DNA of 64,000 bases from Phymatolithon calcareum (lineage: Eukaryota; Rhodophyta; Florideophyceae; Hapalidiales): the NCBI GenBank assembly GCA_977006965.1, contig OZ345352.1:2232001-2296000 (forward strand). The letters are read 5' to 3'. The notes beneath the pieces were generated by a model, which saw nothing but the letters and a program-made list of their open reading frames with translations, was not told where the DNA came from and ran no database searches. How positions within the stretch are numbered: position 1 is the stretch's first letter; each line of letters starts with the position of its first letter. A program made the translations under genes and the position numbers. This document shows, piece by piece, positions 53,736 through 62,470 of this stretch.

Positions 53736-55484
53736 TTTTTTTTTTTTTTCCTTTCAAGTTTATTTAAAAGCCCCACAGACTTCCGAAGATATGGGCAAGG
53801 CTTCCTCTGGTGCTACCTACCTTTGTGAAGCTCACAAAACGTCCACTAGAATCGCAGACGGGAAAACTTAGGACTCAAAGTAGTCCTATCTCAGTCCTCT
53901 ACGGGATTGTTGGTGCTTGGACTCGACCACTTTTTGCCTTGCATTCTGCGGATTAATACAGGCCTTCTTCGTTCTCCATGCGTTCTATGAGTGTCTTGCT
54001 AAATAGTAAGAGCTCATCTAGCGCCTTTTCTGTTTCCAGTCGTTTTTCTCCTTCAAGTTCGTACCCTGCTAGCGTGCGTTCAAGGGTCTCCATATGCTCT
54101 CTGGCTCTGGTGCCGAATGCTTCAGTCATACTTGTTGTTGACACCTGTGGGAATCTGCCACAGGCATACTGTAGCGCGAGTTGTCTATGCTTCACCTTGG
54201 GGAACTTGAGGATTGCTGGCAATTCTCTTGTTTTGTCGTATGGTATCTTTCTTTTCCGCTTTGATTCTAGGCGGTCTCCTTCCATTTCCAGAAATTTCGA
54301 TCGAAGTGCTTGCGACGATTGGTTTGCTTGGATATGCTTTACCGCTTCACCGAACGGCTCTCTGGTCTCCATCGCGGCGATATCTTTCTTCGTGTACTGC
54401 CATTCATCGTTGTTTCTTCTTTCTGGCACTTCCTTTGAATACATACGTTCTTTCGCCTTGTTACTTCTCAGCATTTTGAAGGCCAACATTTCTCGTCGAT
54501 GTGCGGCCGCCTGGATCCGGCACAGGAGACGGAGCCTATCCGTCCTTCCTCGGGCCAGTGGCCCGAATACTTGATTGAAGAATGTTGCTTCTACTTCCTT
54601 GACGGTCATTTTGTACGTCTTCTGTCCAGGGCGTTAAGTGCATTGAGTACTCCCAGCGTGGCTGTACTAGTGCCTTGTATATCTGAATACACTTCTGTAT
54701 ACTCAGCCCTTTCTTGAACACTCCCAGTGTACGCAACTCGTACACGGCCGTCCTTGATTTCTTTAGTCGTTGCATCATTAACGTATCTGTAACTCCTCCG
54801 GGGTCTAGGGATACTCCAAGGTACGTGACCTCCGGAACTTGTGCTAGCACCTTGTTCGCTAGCTTGAATTTCTTGCCCAATGTTTCTTCTGATTCGAGGA
54901 CTTCGCTTTTCCCTTGTTTAGTGTTCCAAGTCATCTCTCGCTCTTGTGCCCATTGGGTAGCTATATCCAATAGTCCTTGCAGTGCCGCGGGTGATTTCGC
55001 AGAGAGAAGAACATCGTCTACGAAGAGGATAGCCGGTACTTCAGCCCAGGTTTTTGATGCCCGGCTCATTCGTTCTGCGAATTCATCCATGAAGATGTTG
55101 TAGAGGCTTGGACTGAGAGGGGACCCTTGTGGGACTCCCCTGTCCACTAGAAACCAGTTCCTGTTCGCATCACCAATTGTTGCTACCCAGGATGGTGTCA
55201 AGAACGCCTCTGCCATTGCGCAGATCTCCTTGGGCAGTACTTGTCTCATTCTGTTCACCAGGTGTACTCTCGGTACTGTGTCGTAGGCAGCCTTAAGGTC
55301 CAATACTGCTACACATCTCTGATCCTCTTTTAGTAGCTCAGTAGCTCTTAGGATGGCCAGTTCAGTGCTCTTCCCCTTTTGGAACCCAAGCTGATACCAG
55401 TGGTTTGCGTATACTGTGCGCAGCTTCATATCGATAGCTGTCTCAATAATTTTCCTTGCGTGGCTCAGCAAAGAAATCGGTCGG
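53736..55484 (-). mobile_element. LINE-C copy (1749 bp) inside the gypsy element
   Basis: It is flanked by the perfect 13-bp target duplication CTTAGTCTCAGAG (53723-53735 and 55485-55497). It ends in a poly(A) run (T run on plus, 53736-53750) preceded by TTTATTTAAAAGCCCC. It is 5'-truncated and starts at the codons for RPISLLSHARK. It is younger than the gypsy element. Stubs of the same family occur at 9.4 and 28.1 kb. Confidence 0.92.
53953..54609 (-). pseudogene. LINE-C C-terminal part, after a frameshift
   Basis: This continues the reverse transcriptase of 54536-55484 in another frame: EVEATFFNQVFGPLARGR, a basic middle (LESKRKRKIPYDKTRELP) and an ending METLERTLAGYELEGEK, NEEGLY. One frameshift near 54600 separates the two parts. 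No RNase H is visible. Confidence 0.75.
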
Positions 55485-56275
55485 CTTAGTCTCAGAGTGT
55501 TCTGCTTGTTTCGTTCATTGCTTGCCTTTTTTCCGTCAACATCTGCACGGTACAATTGCATTCTGCTCGCATGGACTCGATCCGTTTTCCCATCCACTAT
55601 GCTTGTAACATCGTAGACCAATTCGCTGACAATTGTAGTCACTCGCTTAGGACCGATCCATTTGAACTGCAGTTTGTGCTTCTTCTTCTTGCCGTCCGGA
55701 ACACGTACAACCACAAAATCACCTAATTGAAATTGGTGACTCACGATGTTCGTGTTTTTGTTGTGCTGCTTGATTTGCTTCAATCGATTCTTGCTGACTT
55801 TTTCCGCGACGCCTTTGTGCATATTCTCGATGGAAGACTGTAGTGTGTTAATCTCCAGTAATTGCATAGCCCTTGCCTTTTCAATGCTTCTCATCTTCCC
55901 ATCATATGCCTCAGAGTCAATGACTAGTTGTGTGCGCGTTGGCTTGATACCAGTCATGACTTGAAGCGGACTTCTGTATGTTCCATTGATGTTGGAACCT
56001 AGCCTTTTGAGGGGACATTCGTTAATAATGGTCATCAACATGCCTGCCACCGCAGTCCAATCCTGGGGTGCGAGTTTCAATTCGGACAAAAGAGCGTTGT
56101 AAGCAGCAAGCACAGTTCGCATTACTCTTTCCACGATTCCGTTCACCCACGGGGAGTATGCTACCGTGAATGAGTGTCTAATTTTTTGGATATCGGCGAG
56201 ATTTTCCTCCAAAACGTTCTTGAAATGAGATCCTTTGTCGGATACCCAGTTGTTCATAGCAGTGAATGTGCGCAT
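54536..56275 (-). CDS. Chimeric frame: gypsy integrase core fused to LINE-C reverse transcriptase
   Basis: Residues 1-263 are gypsy integrase: WVSDKGSHF (second catalytic Asp), SPWVNGIVERVMR (catalytic Glu) and FVVVRVPDGKKKKHKLQFKW, cut here at FVVVRVPDG. From about residue 264 the frame continues without a stop into the LINE-C transcriptase: RPISLLSHARK, LGFQKGKS, AVLDLKAAYDTVP, GVPQGSPLSPSLYN and FVDDV, which holds the catalytic pair. The in-frame join results from the insertion site and is not a family architecture. The integrase lacks its first Asp and zinc domain, which lie upstream beyond a frameshift. Expression is unknown. Confidence 0.7.
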   Translation of the reverse strand: MRTFTAMNNWVSDKGSHFKNVLEENLADIQKIRHSFTVAYSPWVNGIVERVMRTVLAAYNALLSELKLAPQDWTAVAGMLMTIINECPLKRLGSNINGTYRSPLQVMTGIKPTRTQLVIDSEAYDGKMRSIEKARAMQLLEINTLQSSIENMHKGVAEKVSKNRLKQIKQHNKNTNIVSHQFQLGDFVVVRVPDGKKKKHKLQFKWIGPKRVTTIVSELVYDVTSIVDGKTDRVHASRMQLYRADVDGKKASNERNKQNTLRLSRPISLLSHARKIIETAIDMKLRTVYANHWYQLGFQKGKSTELAILRATELLKEDQRCVAVLDLKAAYDTVPRVHLVNRMRQVLPKEICAMAEAFLTPSWVATIGDANRNWFLVDRGVPQGSPLSPSLYNIFMDEFAERMSRASKTWAEVPAILFVDDVLLSAKSPAALQGLLDIATQWAQEREMTWNTKQGKSEVLESEETLGKKFKLANKVLAQVPEVTYLGVSLDPGGVTDTLMMQRLKKSRTAVYELRTLGVFKKGLSIQKCIQIYKALVQPRWEYSMHLTPWTEDVQNDRQGSRSNILQSSIRATGPRKDG

Positions 56276-56337
56276 CCACCTTGCCAGTTCTTCAGCTGCT
56301 GTGTCCGCATTTGCAGCGACGGATGGACAGAGCCATA

Positions 56338-57594
56338 CTAGGACGACAAATCGTCTTTGATAACGAATAGGTATTTGTGCCCGGTAGTGCTTGGACCCAT
56401 ATACAAAAAATCGAAATGTATAACTTCGTTGGGCTTATTTCCGTGTAATACCGATGAAAGTGGACGTGGAATCTTGGTACCGCTTTTCGATATGATGCAG
56501 TGAATACACTTCTTCACGAACTCCTTGCAATCAATGACAATTGAGTCCCACCAAAACTTCTCTTTCAGAGCGCTGCTTGTTGAGTCGAATCCTCTGTGTC
56601 CACCAGCACCGCAATGTGCTACAGTCAGAAGTTTAAGCTGGAGTTCGATTGATTCAACTGGGATCCATACTTGTTTGCTTAGATAGTACAGATCACCTTC
56701 CTTCTTTGCCGCTTTTGCCGGCCTTGATTTTTCATTTTTGTTCTGTTCCGTGATGATCATTTGTGTTGTTGGCCACACAAAATCTTCGCTGAACGGTGAT
56801 TTCACGATGTCGTTTTCCATCGATGTATCAGAAACCCTGCGACTCATGACTTTCTTGCCTCTGTACCCGGACAGCCAACGTGACATAATATCGGGCATAA
56901 CGTTCCGCTCGCCTTCCACATGGTCAATTGTGTACGAGAACGCCGATAAGTAAACGGCCCATCTTTGAACTTTGTTTATCACGTGGCTGCCAATCGTCGG
57001 TACCATTGCCATCGGGTGAAATGCAAATAGCAGGTTTCTGTGATCAGTGTATAGGTGGATGTTTGCTTCCCCTGCGAGCATGTAGTCGAGCTTCCGGAAA
57101 CACTTCAAAATGGCGTAGGCTTCCTTCTCGAATGTGCTCCACCGTTCTTGTGCTCTCTTGAAAGATGAACTAAGAGATGCCAACGGCTCATGCTTTTGCT
57201 GCATTATGTCCTTTGTCAGTTCACTCTCATCACATTGCGTGACCACGGCAGCCCAATGTGCATCCGAGGCGTCCGTAAATATACAGATAGCTTTGCTATA
57301 GTCTCGGTGCGATAGCTTTACCGCCTTTCGAAGAGTTTCTTGCAACGACTTGAATGAATGTTCGTGCTCCGATCCCCATCCGAGGCTGTCCAACGAAAAA
57401 TTTTGAATCGCTTTCTTCTTTCGCGACCCCGCTTTGTCGTAGGCGGTTTCCAGAATGCCTCGTAGCGCTTCACTTCGTTGTGCAAAATCAGGTATACTTG
57501 AAGCCATCCACTGGACGCAGTGTAAGTATTTGCATATGTAGCTCCTTGAGACCACTGAGTCTCCGGGGATCACATTGTATTCCATGTTCATCAA
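56338..57594 (-). pseudogene. Gypsy RNase H and integrase N-terminus
   Basis: The frame starts within the end of the reverse transcriptase and carries IFTDASDAHWAAV (RNase H first Asp), FEKEAYAILKCF (Glu) and LYTDHRNLLFAF (third Asp). GERNVMPDIMSRW follows. The integrase zinc domain is visible as HCGAGGHRG plus CKEFVKKCIHC, then VIHFDFLYMG with the first catalytic Asp. It stops after KDDLSS at 56338, where a frameshift separates it from the downstream core. Confidence 0.8.
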
Positions 57595-58780
57595 TCAGTC
57601 GGCCACACCAACGCACTTGTTTGGTGAATAGCACAGACTTCCTCGCGCTGATTTTGAGTTTTCTCTGCTCACAAATCTTGAGACATTCTTGCACTGCATT
57701 TAAAAGACTTGCTTCTGTTTTTGCGTGAAACAGAAAGTCGTCAAGCCAAGCCTTCAAAAATTCTCGCATGCTCAGAAAACACGGTTCGACTCGGGATTGA
57801 AAATTCGCTCCGCTGTTCATCGCACCTTGTAATGTCCGTAATGGCTTGAATATCCCAAATGGCGTGTGGAAACTGTGCGCATTCTGACCTTCTTCGTCCA
57901 GGGGTAGTTGCCAGTAACCGCTGCAAAAGTCCATCGTAGCAAAGAACTTGCTCCCTGCGACATCCATGAGTTCTGCATCAATATACGGCATTGGCCATGA
58001 TACAGGTACAGTTCTTGCATTCTCCGGGGTTAAATCGAACGTCATTCGATAATTTGCCGGTGGTTCTTTGGGCACCAACAGTGGTGCTGCGGCCCACGTG
58101 GCGCTTGAGTTAGGCGCAATAAACCCATACTCCTCTAGCTTGGACATATACTTGAACATGAATTCGCGTTGATCAGCTGTGTATCGCCTCTGCTTGCAAA
58201 TCACTGGAGTGGTGCCGGGCTTCAATACGACTTTCATAGGCTCGACGCTCGCAGGCGGATCATTTCCAAGGCGTAATCTGAAAACATCTCGATACGTTTC
58301 TAGCATCTTGCTTAACGTCTCCTGTCCGGATTTTGACAGTCCTTCTTCCGCTGCTTTAGTCAACATTTTGGCCAGAGCTTTGTCCATCTCCTCCTTGGTA
58401 TCGATACCCAAGTCCAATCAGTCTTCATCACTGTCATATCCGTCATCGTAATCATATGCGGCCTTGTCGGAATGATATACTCCTTCGGACATGATTCTCG
58501 CAATTGATCCTTCACGATACTGTTTTTCATGGATGAGATCATCAGCTTGAACAACACCTTCATATCGATCACATGCTGCTTCAAGGACGGCTTTTGTGTC
58601 CAGTCCAAGTGCTTCGAGTATTGGTCGTCCAAGTAGAGGATCCTTAACCTCTTGATTTGCAACCTGCCACACCAATTCTCGTATTGTGAGCGTTTTTGCA
58701 TGTTGAATGAAGAGTTCTGTTGTAACCTTCACCTCCTTATTGCAGGAGATATAGATAGGTTCCTTCTCTGAATTGGTTGC
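57488..58780 (-). pseudogene. Gypsy protease C-terminus and reverse transcriptase
   Basis: 58418-58732 holds LLGRPILEALG, the typical protease C-terminal phrase. A TGA (58415-58417) then interrupts the frame. The transcriptase continues in phase with VLKPGTTPV, ATMDFCSGYWQLPL (first catalytic Asp), LQGAMNSGANFQ, WLDDFLFHA (catalytic pair) and RWCGRLIDEHG. Near 57590 a frameshift leads to the RNase H frame. Order and motifs resemble gypsy elements known from oomycetes. Confidence 0.8.
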
Positions 58781-59243
58781 TGTAGAAAGTAACAGATGTG
58801 TTGAGGTTTTCTTTGTTGAGTGCCGATTTTATTGAGACTCAAGCTTTATCCCTTATTTCTACTGACCTGAGCAAACCTACAAATGCTCTAGATCCAATCT
58901 TCGAGTGTCAGCAGCACCCTGCAGTATACTGCAAGGGTGAGTAGGCGCTGATAACTCTTTTTCAAACGTGCTACATACGCGTGGGTTACTTCCGCGCAGT
59001 AACTAACACAAGTACAATTCAGCAGATGTGCAATAGGTGACAAGCGAGCGAACATGAAGTTCGCGCTCCATACATCGGCGCATTTGCACGTCATCCTGTA
59101 AGTAGAAGGATACGTTAGCCGCGCGCTGTAATACCGAGTGGACACGCAGCCTGTGTCTTTGTAATCTGAAGACACGATGAGGCTCAAAACGAAACCTTGA
59201 GCCTGAAGTTCGCGATAGAACAGAAAAACGTATTCCATCAACA
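58781..59243 (-). mobile_element. Solo LTR of an unidentified family inside the gypsy protease
   Basis: The 463-bp insert starts (minus) TGTTGATGGAATACG and ends CTTTCTACA, giving TG...CA ends. It is flanked by the perfect 5-bp target duplication GTTGC (58776-58780 and 59244-59248). AATAAA lies about 50 bases before its end. It does not match the gypsy or copia LTRs here. It interrupts the protease after YGLAAAT. Confidence 0.85.
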
Positions 59244-59690
59244 GTTGCGGCTGCCAATCCATATTTTCGTTCATTTTGGAACGTTCTTGTTTCAATTCGG
59301 GTCCCGGTTTCCATTAACGTTTCATAAAGGTCCGGAGGCATCAGATTGATATCTGAGCCCGCATCCGCGCATATCGTTCTTGACTCCATTCCCCCAAATC
59401 TTGCCTTGATGAGTGTGGTATTTGTTGGATACGCGTCGCTGTTTCGGCTCGACACTGTCTTCGCGCCTTTCTTGTTCTTTTTCTTCTTTTTGTTTTCCTC
59501 CAGTAGCCGTTTCTTCTCGTCTACCTCGCAATCTTCGCAGTCGCATAGAAAGTTCCTTTTTCTTTTGGCCTTACAATACTGGAATCTTTTTCTTTGGTTT
59601 CGTGTCCACTTGGGATCCAGATGGTTCTGTCTTCTTCGGTGTTGAGGTTGTGCCCTTAGGGTCCATACCTTCTGCCCTTTGGGATATTTA
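59244..59690 (-). pseudogene. Gypsy nucleocapsid-like region and protease active site
   Basis: A Lys/Arg-rich stretch with CDCEDCEVDEKKR is followed by ICADAGSDINLMPPDLYETL. In it, D-A-G replaces the usual D-S/T-G of the aspartic protease but keeps the Asp and Gly. The frame differs from gag, so a frameshift would be required. The solo LTR breaks the domain. Confidence 0.7.
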
Positions 59691-60323
59691 AGCTTCCTTG
59701 CACAACAAATTGATATTGGCTCTGAGGTCCTCCTTCAATCCTTGCTGATATTCGAGGTGCCTTTGCATTACCTTCTTCAAATTTTTTGGGAAAACCTTAT
59801 CCTGCATGAGCGCTATGGTTTTCTTCGGATCATTTTGCTTGAAGTTCGGGTACCCGGCTTCTTCTAATCTTGAGAAGAAATTTGTAGCAAACTCCAGAAT
59901 CCTTGCCTCCGCTTGCACGACGTGCATTGGCATTCGAAGGTTGTTTAGCGCCTTCTCTATGATTTCCGGGTGTACCTGTTCGTCTTCATTCTTCTGCACC
60001 AAACCTTCAATAAATTTTTGAATATCGTTTGATGTCAGTGCTCCAGCTGTTTTAGCTCTTGATATGTCATTGAACTTCCCTAGGAAGAACATTGACTCGA
60101 GAATGCTCCTATCGATTGACACATTGTAAGATGCTACCGTCATCGACGGGACTTCCTTCTTCTTCTCGTGGACCTCATCTTCGTACCGTTTCCTCTCCTT
60201 CAAAAACCGTGTCAGAACTCTTGGGTCGAGACTCCGTAAAATCGGATGGCTCACGGGTTGGAATAGTGCGGCGGTTGGTTGCCGATCGGTAGGCTCTGCC
60301 GATGATTGACTTCCAGTTTCCAT
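59688..60323 (-). CDS. Gypsy gag (211 aa)
   Basis: The frame from the ATG at 60323 encodes a gag of the HPILRSLDPRVLTRFLKERK type, followed by YNVSIDRSILESMF and a C-terminal RHLEYQQGLKEDLRANI. It has no zinc knuckle, and the basic region follows in another frame. It would form the particle core. No stop interrupts it before CKEA. The ATG lies 85 bases inside the 5' LTR. Confidence 0.7.
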   Translation of the reverse strand: METGSQSSAEPTDRQPTAALFQPVSHPILRSLDPRVLTRFLKERKRYEDEVHEKKKEVPSMTVASYNVSIDRSILESMFFLGKFNDISRAKTAGALTSNDIQKFIEGLVQKNEDEQVHPEIIEKALNNLRMPMHVVQAEARILEFATNFFSRLEEAGYPNFKQNDPKKTIALMQDKVFPKNLKKVMQRHLEYQQGLKEDLRANINLLCKEA

Positions 60324-60407
60324 TGTTCGATGGTCATCAATTTCCAAATCAAACTTGAACAATCTTCGTCTTAAGACTCAGACATTCTCCTGCAGGAAAC
60401 ATATTTC

Positions 60408-60756
60408 TGTAATCACTGGGAGTGAAAAGATAAGGGTTGGAGTTTATCTTGAAAAGGGGTGATGTCTCTGTGATGCGATGCCTCTGTCTAAGGTGCGATC
60501 AGGATCGCCGCTTAAATAGGGCGGGGGCGAGCAATTGCACACCCTGCAAAAAGGGGGGGCACTAACCGACGCTAGACTAAAAGTACGTTGAGTGTTAGTC
60601 GGTGTCTGCGATAAATCCGTTGGTTCCTCTTGGAAGAGTCGTTCACCATACTATGTTGACGGTGTCGGTAGGTATATCACAAGGAGCCGTTGTAGAGCTC
60701 CTAGGTCGATGGCGATAATGTTGTTCCTTACACCCCTGCAACATTGCGTGTCTACA
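60408..60756 (-). repeat. Gypsy 5' LTR (349 bp)
   Basis: Minus: TGTAGACACGCAATG to CCCAGTGATTACA. The TATA-like CTATTTAAGCGG is at about 60510-60521 on the complementary strand. No standard TGG primer site is obvious inside it; the adjacent bases read GAAATATGTTTCCTGCAGG. Confidence 0.88.
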
Positions 60757-61310
60757 GTTTGCCATGGACCAAAATGCCGTCCCAGAGAATGTTTCAAAAG
60801 AGCCGGCATATTTTTCTCAGACCGCTTGAAACTACAGGAATATCGCTGGAAGGCCTCCAGAATATCCTGGATGAGGCCTCGAAATGGACACAGAGAAATT
60901 TTATGCATTGTATTACCGTGGAAAGCGTAATGCTCTGAACCGTGAACACAGCCTACCATAGCTGCACCCTCTTTGGGTGCCGTCTACTGGCGCTTCATGA
61001 ATTCAAGAATCTAGGCTAGTACTAGCGGAACAGAAAGTTTCAGAAAACAAACAGAATGACAGAATTAAGAAGTCCAAAACGAGCTTCTGTGTCTCAGACG
61101 GCTGGATGCGTTCACAAAAGGGGCCCATCCCAATAGATCTGTGAAACTGTACCAATCTCTCATTCAGCTAACATGGGAATATGCTCTTCACCTGACAAAG
61201 TGGGCAAAGAAGGTGGCATAGGAAATCAGGAAAGCAGAATCCATGTTCTTAGAGAAAATTCTGGGAAAGGCACGTAATTGAAATTTGGACATGTCTAGGG
61301 CAATATGCCG
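60757..61310 (+). pseudogene. LINE-A relic
   Basis: Fragments such as GCCTCCAGAATATCC and GAGGCCTCGAAATGG, and the translation LTWEYALHLTKWAKKVA, follow LINE-A between its FADDV block and the CRAMCRIL region. There are many indels and stops. Confidence 0.65.
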
Positions 61311-61648
61311 CATCCTCTATACACTTCTCTTCTCGAGTTTTTTGACACCTGTCACCTTTCCTGCCCTACCCTTTCTAGAACAAAACGGTTCTGGAGTGCA
61401 CATGGCCAACTGCTCAGCTGCGCGCAATATTCATTTTGAGAATCTTCTCGGCAAGTCCGTGTTCCTATTCGCTCATGAACCAACTTCCGAGGAATACACT
61501 TGCACCGATGCGCACTTTATGATGAAAATTCGATACATTGAACGGGACATGGAGAGAGTGTGAAACCGATTCCTTGAGCCCAGATGAGAACAGTTTATTC
61601 TAAACTATGATTTGCTCTCTTCCTATTCCCTATTCACTCACGAAAACC
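61311..61648. other. No recognised gene
   Basis: A 92-codon frame (61285-61563) has no motif beyond the LINE-A remnant at its start. Confidence 0.35.
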
Positions 61649-61680
61649 CTTGCAAAACATTCCCCAGGATGTTTTGCAAG
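61649..61680. repeat. Perfect 12-bp inverted repeat at a truncation junction
   Basis: CTTGCAAAACAT (61649-61660), 8-base loop, ATGTTTTGCAAG (61669-61680). The right arm overlaps the first bases of the gypsy fragment (GCAAGAATCG), so the hairpin sits exactly at the point where gypsy homology begins. Confidence 0.8.
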
Positions 61681-62225
61681 AATCGGTTCAAGCAAATCAA
61701 GCAACACAACAAACACACGAATATCGTGAGTCACCAATTCCAATTAGGTGATTTTGTGGTTGTACGTGTTCCGGACGGCAAGAAGAAGAAGCACAAATTG
61801 CAGTTCAAATGGATCGGTCCTAAGCAAGTGACAACAATTGTCAGCGAATTGGTCTACAATGTGACAAGCATAGTGGACGGGAAAACGGATCGAGTCCATG
61901 CGAGCAGAATGCAATTGTACCGTGCTAACGTTGACGGAAAAAAGGCAAGCAATGAGCTGACGAAACAAGCAGAACAATCTGAGACTAAGTAAGAGATGAT
62001 TGAAAAACTCGTAGATATAGGAGAAGCAACAGATGGAATTTTCGTTCAAGTTCAGTGGTCAGGTTTGCCGGCGATTGGACGTGGCAGAAGATTGAAGAAC
62101 TTCATGAAGATGTACCTGAAGAGCTTGCAGTATTTTTGTCCAACAGACGCAAGAAAAAGCTGGCGAAGAAGGCCAGCAAGCATTGCGAATCAATGATTAA
62201 TACACTCTTCGAGTGTATGGGGCAC
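61676..62225 (+). pseudogene. Gypsy 3' fragment: integrase end and chromodomain
   Basis: The frame carries LGDFVVVRVPDG, KLQFKWIGPKQVTTI and HASRMQLYRANVDGKK, as in the 53-60 kb element on the other strand. A TAA then separates it from MIEKLVDIGEATDG and VQVQWSGLP. The chromodomain middle is frameshifted after GLPAI. The terminal hairpin and GGGGCAC precede the LTR. It is a 5'-truncated copy. Confidence 0.8.
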
Positions 62226-62470
62226 TGTAGACACGCAATAATGCAGTGGTGCCAGAAGGTGCAGGAATAGGCGACCTAAATTCCGACTTAGTTCTGCGAG
62301 CAGGAAGCACGCAATAGGCTTCCAGCAAATCTCATGGCTGGAAGGCAATGGGATGCCTATTTAAGCAGTTCCCCCTTCGTAGTTTTAGTAGAGACCATCT
62401 GACCATCTCATCGGAGAGATCACCCCTTATGAAGATAAACCATCATCCACTTTTTCACCAGTGATTACAC
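62226..62470 (+). repeat. Divergent gypsy LTR subtype (245 bp)
   Basis: It starts TGTAGACACGCAATAATG and ends CACCAGTGATTACA, so it shares both ends with the 349-bp LTR. Its middle is unrelated and about 100 bp shorter. A TATA-like GCCTATTTAAGCAG lies near 62356. Confidence 0.8.

Larger units (their letters stand above)
53221..60756 (-). mobile_element. Ty3/gypsy element with chromodomain, nested insertions
   Basis: On the minus strand the order is 5' LTR, gag, nucleocapsid-like basic region, protease, reverse transcriptase, RNase H, integrase, chromodomain-like end and 3' LTR, which defines a chromovirus-type Ty3/gypsy. The LTRs agree at about 99 percent over the shared 276 bp, so it is young, but the 3' LTR lacks its last 73 bp. 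A solo LTR of another family (58781-59243) and LINE-C (53736-55484) lie inside it. Several frameshifts and stops make this copy inactive. Its 5' LTR abuts a LINE-A relic at 60757. Confidence 0.9.
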
